Part shown: piece after piece, positions 45,771 to 57,974 of the stretch
How positions within the stretch are numbered: the first letter of the stretch is position 1
Layout: each line of letters opens with the position of its first letter
Origin: Cristatella mucedo
Taxonomy: Eukaryota > Bryozoa > Phylactolaemata > Cristatellidae
Length of the DNA: 64,000 nt
Assembly: GCA_009760855.2 (NCBI GenBank)
Contig: WPIO01000167.1
Coordinates: 181,501 to 245,500, forward strand
Direction: 5' to 3'
Program-made: the position numbers and the translations under genes
Notes under the pieces: model-generated
The model's database searches: none
Told to the model about the DNA's origin: nothing
Seen by the model: only the letters and a program-made list of their open reading frames with translations

Positions 45771-46845
45771 CTGTGCTAAAGCAAAAGACTCGATATTGAG
45801 ATTTAGTTCATACAAGAAACTTTATTGAATGCATTATTATTGATTTTATCCTCATTAACGTGGTCCATGAACTCAAGTTGGCTAGCAGCAGGACCCATAA
45901 ACGTGCAACCGAGCTGTCTAATGGCGTGTGTACCAATCAGCAGCACGAAACCAGAAACTTCATTGGCACAATACAATGTAGCACTATTTAAGGCTACATT
46001 AGTTACAGGTGATCTTAGCTTGATTCCGAATGGAATCCAATAGCATTAAGATCAGAATGCATGTACGCTCGGTCAGCCAACAGGATCGTTTAATGCAAGT
46101 AAGGGTTGGACATGATTGTTTGGTATTTTTTATCCTACTTGGCTGCAGTTTGCTTTCTCTTTGTCAGCTTAATTATTAATGTACTAATTATCTCAACCAT
46201 TGACTAATAAATAGGCGGGGCCTTGCATTACATTCACAGCAGAAAAGCGTCTCGCAAGCTAAATGCCCAGTGTTCACTGGTGTTGCTTATTGGGTGAATT
46301 ATTTTTTCTATCATAGCATTGGCAGTTGTGGAGTACTCGGGTGTAGTCATAATCCATTGCCTGACCAATTGCATTGATCCGCATGGGGTCATAAACGTCC
46401 ATGATAGACTGTTATGTGGCACCTCTCGATTTCCAGAGCTGTAAGAATGAGAAAGAACAGAACGATTAGCCACAACCAGATCTTTAACGGCTCGTGGGGA
46501 AGGCAAGATCCATTCTCGTCACAGCTGTCTTGTAGTCGTCGCTGATGAGTTGCCTGAATTGAAACCATGACAACCACTTCCGAAACACTACTAAAGCTAG
46601 ATGCGGTATCAGCTTCGGAAAATATGATGGATAGCCTCTTCGGACATAAAACCCTTGCATCCATCCGGATGTCATAATGTGCAATGAAAGTTTAAGTAAA
46701 TTGGCAAAACACTTCAAGCAGATGGTGATACTATACCAAAAGAAGTGATTGCCCTCTGCATGTGTAATAGTGATATTCTCGAGTCGCATCGAATGCCAAT
46801 ACTGACAGTTAAAGTGTCGGACGTATGCAATATCACACTTTAATT
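45771..46845. other. Intergenic; no supported gene
   Basis: Several 70-100 codon frames on the minus strand (46234-46789) have no recognisable domain. Confidence 0.35.
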
Positions 46846-46849
46846 TTCT

Positions 46850-47610
46850 GGGCTGGATCTTGCATGAGCATTTGTATCGGCGATACTGATCTCGCCACGA
46901 CGACCGCTTGATATGGACCGGTCTTGCTGCTTAAAATGATGCATGGAAAGCCGTAAAATCCACCTGGCCTCCTATTCACACTAAGCAGATCCCTTTTAAG
47001 TTCACATTTAGTTCGCTGCTGTTTGATAGTCGGGCACAAGGCATCCCAACTTTATCAAAAGGACATGAAGAAAATGCGAAATCTAAGGCAGACAGAGCGA
47101 TTAGATACTCTTCATGTTTACTGCTACTCGACTACATTCCAGATTCCTCCACAAATAATGCCGTGCATATAATCCGGAGCCGCTCAGCATACGCACAAAG
47201 TGCCTGGACTCTTTTCACAATGCAAGAACATTTTGCACCGCTTCATGGTGGGTGGTGGGGAATTTCTGAAAGCTATCAGCATATTTATGGTATGGGTTCA
47301 GCTGAATGTTAACAATGCACGGTGCCAAGTGGAACTACACGATTTCTCAATCGTACTTGAGCTTAATGAGAACCTCTTTTCGCTAAACCTGTGTGTCAAG
47401 AGAGGCTATAAGGTAGAGTTCGACGGGGATCATGTGACTGTTTTCAAACATTTTTCAAATGATATGCCTTTTATCAAACGTCTATTAAACGATGTGCCTG
47501 CTGCTAGCATAAGGCAAGCAAGACTATTCTATCTTCTAGGTAATGCTGCGATCCAACAAAGAGTATCGACTTCCAAAGTATGCAAGTCAGTTGGACGTTA
47601 ACCTTTACTC
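46850..47610 (+). pseudogene. Possible Ty1/copia pol relic (protease to pre-integrase)
   Basis: The frame 47200-47601 contains a stretch running VELHDFSIVLELNENLFSLN then KRGYKVEFDGDHVTV. This resembles the copia motif in which the end of the protease (LxDVLYVPxLxxNLLSV) leads into the pre-integrase region (GYKVxFxG). The residues DFSIVLELNENLFSL fit with substitutions. Upstream sequence is too broken to show the DSGA active site. The expected zinc-binding histidine/cysteine pairs further on are not seen. Called from one motif block. Confidence 0.45.
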
Positions 47611-48240
47611 TTCTGATGACATTGAGAACACTCGTATGTCTTCCGGACTGCTGTAGTATTCTCCCGAAAACAACTGCTATTGTGAACATCGTATACGAAA
47701 GCCGATAAATCTGTGATGTTTTTAAATCTCATCATAGTTTGACCGTTTTGCCTGAGAATGTACATGCCTACAGACATGTAAACGCTTATCACTTTTTGCT
47801 GCTGTTTCCCTTGCAGATGCCTTAGCTATGCTGACTGCTGATATCCCGCCCGTTAGTGGTGATCGTCCGATTATTTTGCTTTGTAGTCCTGGTTCAAATG
47901 CATTCGTACATGCTTCTGTTTATGGTAAGATTCGTAAATTGTGCATTAGCAAAAGGAAAGCACCTTGGAGCCACCATTGGGGTCGGAGCAGCCAGCTGAG
48001 ACCCAGTGGCTTGGTAGAATCTGCAAGCTGAGTACCTGCTAGTTTGCTGTTCCTGCATTGTCTCGAAACGCATTGCATGCTTCTATACAAGCTTCAATTT
48101 GAAGCTCTCTAACTTTGTGGTTAACAGGCATGGTATAACTCCGCCTCCGAGTCTGTACGCTTTTCGTTAAAATTACCGCCCATTAAGCAATAAGCATCTA
48201 TAAGAATGAGTTATGTATTTATTAATAAATTAATTTATTT
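47611..48240. other. Intergenic; no supported gene
   Basis: A 67-codon frame at 47828-48031 has no recognised family. Confidence 0.35.
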
Positions 48241-48244
48241 CTAA

Positions 48245-50995
48245 AAATGATCTCGACCTGCTAGCCTTAACTTAAACTTAGCTAAAATTGAAAGACAGCC
48301 CGACAATTAAAATGCAACACCGACAGGTTTCTCATTTGCTCACACTGCCAGGTCAATCAAAATCTGAGATGGTTTTTGTTTATTTTTTGATTATGTGTGC
48401 ACCAAATCAATCCTTCCTCGACGTGTATGATTTCAACGTTCACTTTGATAACTTATCTGAAGCCTACAGCACAAAACTTCATGCTTTGACTGACTCATTG
48501 TCGCTTTTGGCTCATGTTTAGGGCTCAATGAAACTACATCACGGGTTGCACTAACGATTAAATTTTCTAATAAATTCTACTTTTTCATCAATAATTGTCA
48601 TACAATTTTTCTAATTCTATCAAATTCAGATTTCATTCAGTCTAAAATATGCATGGTCCTACTGCTTCTGTACAGTCACCAGTGAATTGGGAAACCTTAA
48701 ACACTTGACATTGATGCACACCGTGCGAGAATATCTGCCTCGTCACAGCTGCTCAGTCTTCCAACCTGTCATCATTGTTCGATCGCTTGACCACGAAGCT
48801 AACTAAAATGTGGGACAAGTTGGCAACTATAAGCAGGGTCACAGTGTGCCCTCACAAAGACGGCCTTTGGTTTGCCACAGACATTAAACTAGCTAGATCT
48901 ACTAAGGGCAAGCACGAAAAAGTATGCACAAGATCAGACCTGAATTCCATAGATAGGCATATGAGGATTATTTCAGATGGTACTAATTGATTCTTGCCAA
49001 AGCCAAGTCTAGTTTCTATAAAAGACACTGCCGAATCACAGATGCTCAATCAGAAAATGCTGATGTCGAATCTCAACCAACTCCTGAACCACTCCACGTT
49101 AGCTCCTCTCCAAATGACCCCTATGATGGTCTAGCTAATTAATTATCTAGCTTGTTGGTCCAGAAAATAGACGTGACATATTCCTGAAGTTTATATCCTC
49201 ATAAATGTAGAAAAATAGTCCTTCGGAAACTATTCCCAAATTTTTGGTTCTACTATGCACTAGTGTGCCGGTGAGTTGCAAAAATTACATCAGAAATGTG
49301 CCACTATTTTCAGTTCGTGCTCCGCCTCCTTGCAAGCAGGCTTTAGTAATACAAATGCTCAAGACAGTAACACTATACGAAGAGAATTTTCGCAACAGAA
49401 GAAGAAGAAGAAGAGAAACTTCCACACAGTCTCAATTCTGCTATTGCTATTAAAGACATCGAACTAGTCTTCGTAGACGGCTGAATTTATATGTGGAAAC
49501 TTCAAATGTTGATAGTAAGTTCGAGTTTTCTTTTACGGGTAATCACTCCATAGAGAGAGCACTGATTCGGATGTGCGATGTCCAAATGAAGACGTTAGTA
49601 GTGTATCACAGCTTTTTTGCTCACTAATTTAAGAGCTTTGAATACCATTGATTACCAGGTCCTTCTCGATCGCGGCTCATCTCGCCTGGGCATTACGACC
49701 GCTGCATTGCAATTGATTCATTTCATATCTTAGTGGTAGACCACAGAGTATTGACATGAACGAACTAGGATTGTCTGATGAACCTCTGCGATGTTGTCTG
49801 ACTCAGGGATTCACTTTGGGTCCTGTTCTTTTCGAGATTGATACACTTCCTATTACCAATGTTATCGGACAGCACAATTGGGCTTGCACTTCTACGTGGA
49901 TGACACTCAGTTGAATCTTAAATGTTATCACATTCGTACCTACAGCGAGTCAAATTCTCTCAACTCCCTTCCTGCACATATTGATGAAATCCAAAGATGG
50001 ATGACACCTAATTTTCTGCAATGGAGATACAACAGAACTACTAGCTACGGGCGAACCTAATTTTTGATCCTGAAACGATAATTTCTCACGATAACAATCG
50101 GCTCTTCAAGGTTAATTCCTGTTGAATCTTCACGAAATCTGGGTTTCATGTTCCAAAGTAACCTTGCGTTAGCTAGCTTGATCTACTCCACAATAAAATC
50201 TGCCTACTTCCAGCTATATAACGTTGCTGCGATTAGAGCATTTTTATACAGGGATACCCGATTCAATTTGCCGCATTCATTTAAACTTGCTCCGGACTTC
50301 TGTAACTCATTGCAAGCTAGTATAAAGGCCTGTGCGATTAGGCTTACACAAGTAGTTCAAAACTGTGCACCTAAGCTTTTCTGTCGTCAGGATCACAGTT
50401 GCCAATTAACGAGGCTTTTCGCAAACCAGAGCTGTATTTCAGTCAAGCAATGCGTCGAATGTAAGCCTTTGTTGCTAACGTTTAGATTTCTTCGTTTTTT
50501 GGATCCAGCCTACTTATCAGATTTACAGCACACCAAGGTAAGCATTGTATCACCGGTTTTTAGAAATCAAATCTTTCTTTTACCATAACCTCGTACAAAC
50601 CTTTAATCATATAGACCTTGCCTTTAGTTGGTACACTATAAAAGCATGGAACTTACTACCGACTTCTGTCACGACATATCCGGACTTTTGGAAAGAAATT
50701 TGAGAAGAGCACATTTGGAAAGAAATGAAGAAATCACCATTTTTCCCATGCATTTAGCATTTAGTAAATTTAAGTGATTTTTTTTACGAGCTTACATACA
50801 CTCACACTGTGCATACTGCTACTAACTGCCTTTATATTCCGAGCTTGTTATTTAACCCGCAACAACGATATTCTAAATATTTATTGGTCGTGCTAACGTT
50901 AACCATTTTATTCTGTTCTTTCTTGCAAGGACTATGAAGCGTCTTGAAAGACATTGAGTTTTTTCAGAGCGCTTTATCAAGTGTACGTTTATATT
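48245..50995 (+). mobile_element. Longest LINE A copy (endonuclease end to 3' end)
   Basis: About 2.75 kb, the most complete copy in the window. It begins in the endonuclease (VYDFNVHFDNLSEAYSTKLH, about 48420-48480, typical of the end of this domain). The linker before the reverse transcriptase follows (48775-48990), then LDRGSSRLGITTAALQLIH (about 49670-49715), the catalytic FYVDDTQLNL near 49890, thumb (FQLYNVAAIRAF, 50205-50250) and C-terminus (FKPLLLTFRFLRFLDPAYL). The 3' UTR ends in a decayed hairpin (about 50933-50978). The catalytic YxDD is kept as YVDD, but stops and shifts inactivate it. No TSD or ORF1 is seen. Confidence 0.85.
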
Positions 50996-51591
50996 GTTTG
51001 TAATCGGTCACTGGTGGGCCAGGGGTAAATTCTAGAAGGTTCCTTGAACGATTTCCGATAGCAAAGGCTGGGTTACAGGTGTGAGCTGCTGCTAAAACTG
51101 GATTAGTGAATCAAGCTAATCAGAAAAACACGTTTGTGGCAGAGGCTGTGATTTATTGCAGTGATCGGCTAAATCCGTGTCACAGCCAGAGTCCCGTGCG
51201 GTTTCACCTTGACCTGCAGTTCAGCACTGTACACTGCCTCAATTTTAGGTGTTGCATACCGCGCCTGTATGGCTGCATATCATGTGTACCTAAGCTAATA
51301 GTCTTCTGGGAAAGCTTAAGTGGCTACGGCTGATCGTAGAGCAATCAGGAACAGAAACATGTACTATTAAGATTAGCATGCAAATAAGGTTGCTAGGCTA
51401 ATAGTAGTAATTTAGGACTTGAATATATTTAAAAACTTTTCGTTTTGTTTTTTCTGTCCGAATTAGCAATGTTCTACATTCGGTTTTCCGGATGATTTAT
51501 TAGACGTGGCAATATTTTCAAACTCCCAATGGCTTCACTTTAGTGCTGTGTAGAGCAAATATACCCGGGTCTAATCTAGGTTTGGTCGCTA
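50996..51591. other. Intergenic; no supported gene
   Basis: One 75-codon frame (51106-51333) without a domain. Confidence 0.35.
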
Positions 51592-53449
51592 TGTAACGCC
51601 GAAGGCTCGGCGGAGTAAGCTTGACCTGCCGCTTACCTAGCGGCGTCGCCTATCGCCTAATGCCGTTCGGTGAGCGCCTACGCGCAATAAGCTGGCCGCC
51701 ACGAAACGAGCGTTTCTGGCGCTAACCTGCTTACCGTTACTAAAGGGGGTCGTGAGTCCGCGGCGTGTATTGGAAAGCGAGACACACAGATTGTGGATTT
51801 TACTGAACTTTATTCGCAAGCGCACAAAGTCGCTGCGCGTCTAGTTCAGCTTTATCTCCACACTCCTCGCACGTTCTCAACTGCACCAACACTCTTGCGG
51901 AGGGAATAGTCCTCCACACTAAGCGCGACCCGGACCCTAAACCCTAACCGGTGAACTAGGAATCCGTTCCCACCTGTGCCGAGGGAATACCCCAAACACG
52001 CCAACGTAAACACTCTTGCGGAGGGAATACTCCTCCGCACTGAAGCGCATACCGGAGTCTAAACCCTGACCGGTGAACTAGAACTTGGTTTCCACCAGTG
52101 CGACCGGAATACTCCACACACGCCAACTCAAGCACTCTTGCGGAGGAAATACTTCTTCACACTGGGGCTGCTTACGTGTATAATGGGAAACGACCCAAAT
52201 AGACGGAGCCCGAACCAGAGTCTAAACCCTGACCGGTGAACTAGAACTCGGTTTCCAACAATGTGGCAGGAATACTTCACACACGCCACACCTCGAGCAC
52301 TCTTGCGGAGGGAATACTTCTCCACACTGGGGCTGCTTACGAGTATAATGGGAAACGACCCAAATAGACGGAGCCTGAACCAGAGTCTAAACCCTGACCG
52401 GGAACTAGAACTCGGTTTCCACCAGTGCGGCAGGAATACTCCACACACGCCAACTCAAGCACTCCTGTGGAGGAAATACTTCTCCACACTGAAGCGCGAA
52501 CCGGAGCCCAAACCCTACCCGGAGAACTAGGGCTCCACAGACGCCAACTACGCCTAGCTCGCACCGGCAAAACCCTATGCCGAGACCACGTGCTAGCGCG
52601 AACACACAAAACACGAAAGAACACAAAATGCCAGCCCGGGCGCGATACGACCGTTTTCGGTGGAGTTCCACCGAATCCTCTTAGAGCTGTCTCGTCCTGT
52701 TCCGTCCATCGTCGGCGGACAGCCCGCCCTCCTCCCTCGCTTTCAGAGAAACGAGTGCGACGGCGTCGAAGCCGGACCAAAGACAAAAAGACACGAGGCA
52801 AAAGACCTAAAGCGAGCGTCGCTTGACTCTTAAATACTTGGCTGAGACAATGCGGCAAGAGCTTAGTGGTATTGGGCCCGACACCATGGCCCATTACGGT
52901 GAGGAATAATTACCGGCACTAGGCCACTGGAATGTCCCCTCTGTCCAGCTTGAATGGCGAATGGGTTCCAGACGATTCTTTTTGGACAGAGTGATGGCGA
53001 AGGTTGACAGACCAGCCAACATCGATCAGCCGCTCCCGCGAGTATCGGACCAATTCCAAAGGCCGACTCGCCACCGCTGGTCAGAGAGCTTCCTAGCTTG
53101 CTCTTAAGCGCTTCCTCTCTAACCGCACTGACGCTCCTCTCTGGCTCACTGCTCCAGGACAAAGGAGTTCTAGCCCGCCTCCGAACAGCTTTTGTTCGTG
53201 CTAACATTTAGCCAAGGCCAGCAGGGCGCTACAGCTATAATCCCGAGTGTATTCCAGCCTGGGCGTACAATACGGGAGTGAACATTTAAAGCTCCGGCTA
53301 GAGTCCAGATTTCCATGCAGTAGAACGAGCTGGTTTGGTTTAGTGGTTAAGGTGCTTGCCCTGACTAAGGTATGGCTGACTTCGCATAATCGATGCCAAA
53401 AGCACAAGTGAATCAATTGAAAAGAGATTATTTAACTTATGGCGTTACA
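51592..53449. mobile_element. GC-rich element bounded by TGTAACGCC and GGCGTTACA
   Basis: The left edge reads TGTAACGCC (51592-51600) and the right edge GGCGTTACA (53441-53449), a perfect 9-bp inverted pair beginning TG and ending CA. That is the usual form of gypsy-type long terminal repeats, many of which start TGTAAC. At 1858 bp it could be a solo LTR or a non-autonomous element. The inside is CpG-rich, with a tandem array at 51890-52550 and long domain-free open frames. The five-base flanks (CGCTA and GTAAT) are not duplicated. Near the right end is a partial copy of the second SINE type. Confidence 0.45.
51890..52550. repeat. Tandem array with short (~121 bp) and long (~163 bp) units
   Basis: Five units start with CACTC(T/C)TG(C/T)GGAGG at 51890, 52011, 52133, 52298 and 52460. 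Units 1 and 2 are 121-122 bp; units 3 and 4 are 165 and 162 bp because of an extra block of about 43 bp (GGGCTGCTTACG to AATAGACGGAGCC); unit 5 is short and cut. Each unit holds a TAAACCCTGACCGG-type core and an ACACACGCC block. It lies inside the TGTAACGCC-bounded element. Confidence 0.9.
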
Positions 53450-53687
53450 GTAATAAATTATACTTGTATGCTATTAATTGGTCTACCACTCAACGTGAAA
53501 GCAAAAGGCTGAGTAATTACCGTGTGCCTCTTGTCCAATTTTCAGGGCACAGCCCCAAGGCAGACTGGCGTTTCTCTCGTTCTATGGAAATAGATCTATC
53601 AGAAGGTAAAAGCGATTTTGCATATACCTGTAAAAAGATGCAGAAACCCTAATAGCTACCGTAGGACTGCCACGCCTCTCAGTACTT

Positions 53688-53865
53688 TGGTGAGCCGAGA
53701 TGTCACACTAGGTAAGGCGGTTGCTTTCATGACCTCGGTCCCGAGGTCGTGGGTTCGATCCCTGCGGTGAGCGTTCCTTTATCGACACTGCAAGCTGTGG
53801 TGAAAGCCGTCAAGGCTCTTCTATCGATATACAAAAAGAGGCCGTTTAATCAGCTAGGATTTTAC
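53688..53865 (+). repeat. tRNA-derived SINE, copy 5
   Basis: Plus-strand copy with A-box region (GTCACACTAGGTAAGG), a perfect B box (GGTTCGATCCC) and all body blocks, ending at the AGCTAGGATTTTA word. The AAAT tail is short. It lies 240 bp right of the 51.6-53.4 kb element. Confidence 0.8.
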
Positions 53866-54602
53866 TTGTGTGGGGATATCCTCAGATATTTGGGGTATCT
53901 TCCAAGGCTCCTTTTGAAAGGCAGGAGTGATCCATCGTTTTGACATGCAACCCACACAAGCTTTGTCAGCAGTACTACTCCTGCACTGTGCAAAGGATAG
54001 ATGCTTGAAGCGAAAAATAAGACCTTTGCACTCAATAATCCGCGTGTGCTTTCCAATAAAAAATATTCGTTAAAGCCGAATTATGTACTGTATTATGCAG
54101 CTTATACACCTAGGTGTTCTGAAGTTAAATTCCTAGAAAGTACACAGAAGTATAGGCTCAGCACTGCAAACTTCACTCAGCAATCGACCTTTGATCTAGC
54201 ACCACGACTGTTTTCATGCATAAGCTTATATAACAGCCGGGTAATAGGTCCTTATCGTCAGTAACGTAATAAATAACTGGTAACTATAATCCTGATTCAG
54301 TCTACTAACGGGCCTCGCCGATTAGCCGCCGTATCATATTTGTTCACATCTATCGGCAGTGCAGTTTTCAATCGAGGCTAGCTGCAAAGTTCATAGTTCA
54401 TAATTTCCTGTATTGCACTATTCCCTCCTTTAAAGCACTCCGTTCTTAGATAAAGGGTACTTCACAGGCATTTAGTTCCTGTGATTGCATCAATCGAGCT
54501 TGAAGCTTCTCATGTATGTTTAGTGTCTTAGTGAACACATCCATTGGCACTTAATGGTAATGGAGCCGCCCCCATGACCCAAATTGTTTTGTGGCGAAAT
54601 AA
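53866..54602. other. Intergenic; no supported gene
   Basis: Frames of 60-87 codons only (for example 54001-54264), with no domain. Confidence 0.35.
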
Positions 54603-54770
54603 TCCGCCACCATCCCCACCATCCGCCACCATCCGCACCATCCGCCACCATCCACCACCATCCGCCACCATCCGCACCATCCGCCAATATCCGCCACCAT
54701 ACGCCACCATCCACCACCATCTGCCACCATCCGTCACCTTCTGCCACCATCCACCACCATCGATATCGGA
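54603..54770. repeat. CCACCATC-type minisatellite
   Basis: About 165 bp of 10- to 19-bp alternations of CCGCCACCATC and CGCACCATC. Long open frames on both strands (HHPPSAT-type or GGWWWMVAD-type) come from the repeat and are not genes. Confidence 0.9.
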
Positions 54771-55189
54771 GTATTCTAATAGTGACTCCTCAATCTTACA
54801 TCGAGCATTGATAGCCCTAGTTGAGCACTGCCATCAAGATTAGATTTTATCGTGTTAATATTTCATGCCACGTCTTCAACCCACCTTAAGGCGACTTATC
54901 ACCACCGTCCACAAAGAAAAAACTTGGAGCACCGGAAGAAAACTCACTGCTGTGATGATTAATGTGAAACCAGAATGAAGCCGGTTGTGCCAGATTTTTT
55001 TTAAATATGTAACCCACAAGGCCGTATGTAAGCTCACTGAAGCACGACGAATGAACGAACTTTTCTCTTGAACTTTAGACTCAAGAAAACAAAAGAAAGA
55101 AAGACAGGCTCTTGTCAGAGCAGAGAATTGACCGTTACGGACGTTATATTTAAAATATCAAGTTGAATGCATGTATGTATGTATGCATG

Positions 55190-55560
55190 TATCACCGTCA
55201 GTAACTCCACAAAGTCATAAAGACCATGTGGGTGTTACGCAGGAGAGTTTTGTATAGCTCACTCACAGCCTAAGCGGCTTTCGGTACGCATTCGGTAGCC
55301 AACAGACTTTGTCTCACACAACAAAGAGAAAGTGGGAAGCATAGCAGAGTTAGGAGAGCAGTTGAGGTAGAGAGTAGCATAGAAGTAGCAGTTCAGGACC
55401 GCTGAAAAAGATGTTCCATAGTCGGCAGTTGGAGAGTAGATGTCGTTGCGTAAGAATTGTGGAAGCGAGTTCCACAGTTTAGGACCTGCAGAGCTAAAGC
55501 TTCGGTCGCCAACTGTCTTTAAGCAGAGGAAGTTGAACACTTCATCTTAGCCGTGTAACA
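55190..55560 (-). mobile_element. LINE B C-terminus and 3' end
   Basis: The minus-strand frame 55259-55540 holds VGDRSFSSAGPKLWNSLPQF followed by TADYGTSFSAVLNCYFYATL and SPNSAMLPTFSLL. The 3' UTR ends at about 55200 in a (TACATGCA)-type tail, a different tail from family A. It is truncated inward. Confidence 0.8.
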
Positions 55561-56436
55561 TCGTACTCATAAATAAATCGTGCATTTTCATGCGACCACT
55601 GCTGCCATAATATGAGCCTATTGTAACATGTCCTCTAAACAACGTTAGAAATAACGAAGAATTCATTACTGGACGAATGTCACCTGCCAAAGATCCAAAA
55701 GTGTTTGATCCACGGCACCGACCTGGAACTAACCCCAATGGGTCGCATACCACAATGGCTTCCTTACCAAGATCAGAACTGCCGAACCTCGAAAGCGAAA
55801 TTTGTATGCCAATGCATCAGTTTTTAATGATGAGAAGTACTACTAAAAATATCTCAAACGACTGAAGGACATATAATGATAGCTACACAAAGTAGTGCAA
55901 ACTGTACTTATCCCATAGCATCTATGCTCAAGACGACAAGAGCAGCATTTTTTGTAATATGTTACAACTATCTTTCAACCAACTACTATACAATCATCGT
56001 TCTCTTTCTTGGACCATATTAATAAATGTCTAAGATTAGGACTTTATCTCGCACGGTTTAAATAATATATCCCCTTTCCGATATATCCATAAATACAAAA
56101 CAGACACCAGCGATCTGGCTCAGCAAATGACTCAACTTATACTGTCTATGTACCATTTCAAGATTCTCAAAAATTATTGGTTCAAACACGAAGCACATTC
56201 GTCACAGGTAATTGTTAACGAGATCAACAATAAATAAGATTAATATAAGGTAATACTGCTCCTAAGCCCTAACTCCTCCGGCAATTTCATAAACGTTCTA
56301 ATTTGTCGGCAAACCTCATGGTTCTCAATTGATTCTCAGCAGTGAAGTTCGTAGTTCATAATTTTGGACATGACGCCATCGAGGGGAGTGGGATCATTTT
56401 CTGATACCCAGCGACCTGACCTCGAACTGTCACCAG
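55561..56436. other. Intergenic; no supported gene
   Basis: Only frames below 70 codons, no domain, no repeat unit found. Confidence 0.35.
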
Positions 56437-56628
56437 TGTAACGGGCCGAGCAGAGCGGCCGAACGGTCGCTCACGGTCCGAGTAGCTACTGCAAAGCCAA
56501 TAGAACCAGGATCTAGCAAAGATCCGAGAAGGATTCATGACTAAAATGATAAGCGGACTTTTTTAATAAAAGTGTTGCATTCCTGACCGTCTAGGCACTG
56601 AAGTGCTGAAAATAACGGTCGTGATTTA

Positions 56629-57120
56629 TCATTTGTCTTGCTTTTAGCTACTGAATTCAAAGGCAAACCCGTGCAGCCGCTCAACGTCGCTTATGTCGTA
56701 GCGAATTTGCCAACAAAGGGAAGCTCAGCACTGCTTGAGCTGAACAATCGTACCATGACGTACAATCGTGATTGTTGCCCGGTATATCTTGGTGAGGCTC
56801 AATTGCGGAGCTTAGAAGATTGGTTAGCCGAGGCTCGTCGTGAAAGTATTCATCCAACGCCAGCTATGGACGCCGATCTGGTTGCCAAGACTATCGTCAA
56901 GGAGTCGGCGGAGGAGTTGTACGTGCTGAAATTCGTGGGCCACAGTACGTGGTCCAATGTGCTGCTGCCGGATGCCACCGCCGAAACGGAGCTCAACTTT
57001 CGCGATTTTGACATTAGTACGGGCGAGCTGAGCTCTCATTTCTCGTTTATCGAGCAAGATCTCCTGCAAACGCAGATAGAGTTCGTCGGTGGTAGAGGTG
57101 GTGGTACGGGCGATGCATAG
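56629..57120 (+). CDS. Unrecognised 160-residue frame within the TGTAAC repeat
   Basis: Open frame with a possible acceptor (CTTGCTTTTAG) just before it and ending TAG at 57118-57120. It has no recognised domain. Homologous positions in copy 2 keep short words in the same frame (GKPVQPL and AKPVQPL; a TYNRDC and TYDRDC pair; SIEQDL and FIEQDL). This suggests the sequence was coding, but the opposite strand also keeps a DEL..EILL word in both copies, so strand is undecided. After the stop, further similarity to copy 2 continues, so the protein may once have been longer. Confidence 0.3.
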   Translation, partial: SFVLLLATEFKGKPVQPLNVAYVVANLPTKGSSALLELNNRTMTYNRDCCPVYLGEAQLRSLEDWLAEARRESIHPTPAMDADLVAKTIVKESAEELYVLKFVGHSTWSNVLLPDATAETELNFRDFDISTGELSSHFSFIEQDLLQTQIEFVGGRGGGTGDA

Positions 57121-57543
57121 AGTGGCTCTGCCAGTAAGCCGACCACCATCACAGCAGCTGGTACCGTTTATACCACCGTACCGCTCGGTAACCACTTTAG
57201 GCTCCGAGTGTAGTGGTGGTACGAGCTGTTATACCTAGACCTTGGCCGCCAAACTGGCTGCAGCTCCCACCAAAGACTTGCAACATCACTCCATCTAGGT
57301 GCATCACGAGTGGTCCTCTGCATGCTCACTTAGCTGCCAAGCGAAATCCGATCGCCAGGTGGTAGCCTCCACCATTGACGGCCACTATGGATGCCATAGC
57401 AGCGACTCTGTCCAAGAACCGGCAGTCAAAGTCATTCCAGGAGCACAGGACGGAACTCATATTCTCCGAGCTACACTTTGACACAAAGGGCTTTAATATC
57501 GAGAACGAACGGTGCAGCTCCACCACTGTTGCAAGGGAAGAAA

Positions 57544-57974
57544 TTATAAAGAGACACACGCTTCGGCCGAAGCAGGCAGCCGCCAAGAAGCTGCCAAACA
57601 TAGCCAGCAGTTTGCCAGCCTAGACGGCATGCCGTCCAGCATCGCCGCCGATGTGAAAATTCTTCGGCCAGCACTCTCACACATTTCGGCCTCAGTGGAT
57701 GCCCGATAACGCTCTTCGGCGAGCACTACTCGAGCCTCATTCAAATCTGAAGCCCACGGCACCTCTCTTCTACAGACTCTGCTCAATTTTTTTGGAATTC
57801 TGCCGAAGCACGCTGCCTCTCTGCGTCTCTTTCAGCTCGTAACTGTTGCAGTTCTTCAATGGCACGGCAAGCCTCGTGCTGGCTGGCAGCGAGACTCTCT
57901 TGCAAAGCATTGGCTAGACGCCGCTCTTTAGCGAGAGCTTTGGGCATCTCGTTCAACTCGGCAACGGCTAGCTG
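57544..57974 (-). pseudogene. Coiled-coil-like frame, broken
   Basis: On the minus strand, 57786-57974 is open between two stops and reads as an amphipathic, charged helix (LNEMPKALAKERRLANALQE, then AIEELQQLRAERDAERQRAS). The next frame, 57544-57786, keeps the same style (DLNEARVVLAEERYRASTEA). A TGA at 57975 interrupts it further upstream, beyond which MDRSDVSDEKLHV-type sequence continues the frame. This looks like part of a gag- or ORF1-like coiled-coil protein. It lies at the far end of repeat copy 1 and has no counterpart in copy 2, which is cut short. Confidence 0.35.

Noticed and set aside
45825-46043. Retroelement protease fragment on either strand
   Set aside because: A weak resemblance (LLIGTHAIRQLG on the minus strand) without an active site or neighbours.
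51932-51950. Telomere-like CCCTAAACCCTAA
   Set aside because: A single short match inside the tandem unit; the other units read CCCTGACC. It is not a telomeric repeat.
52337-52894. 185-codon minus-strand frame
   Set aside because: Runs through a tandem repeat array and CpG-rich DNA, has arginine/serine low complexity and no domain.
54520-54843. Frames rich in HHPPSAT or GGWWWMVAD
   Set aside because: Translations of the CCACCATC minisatellite.
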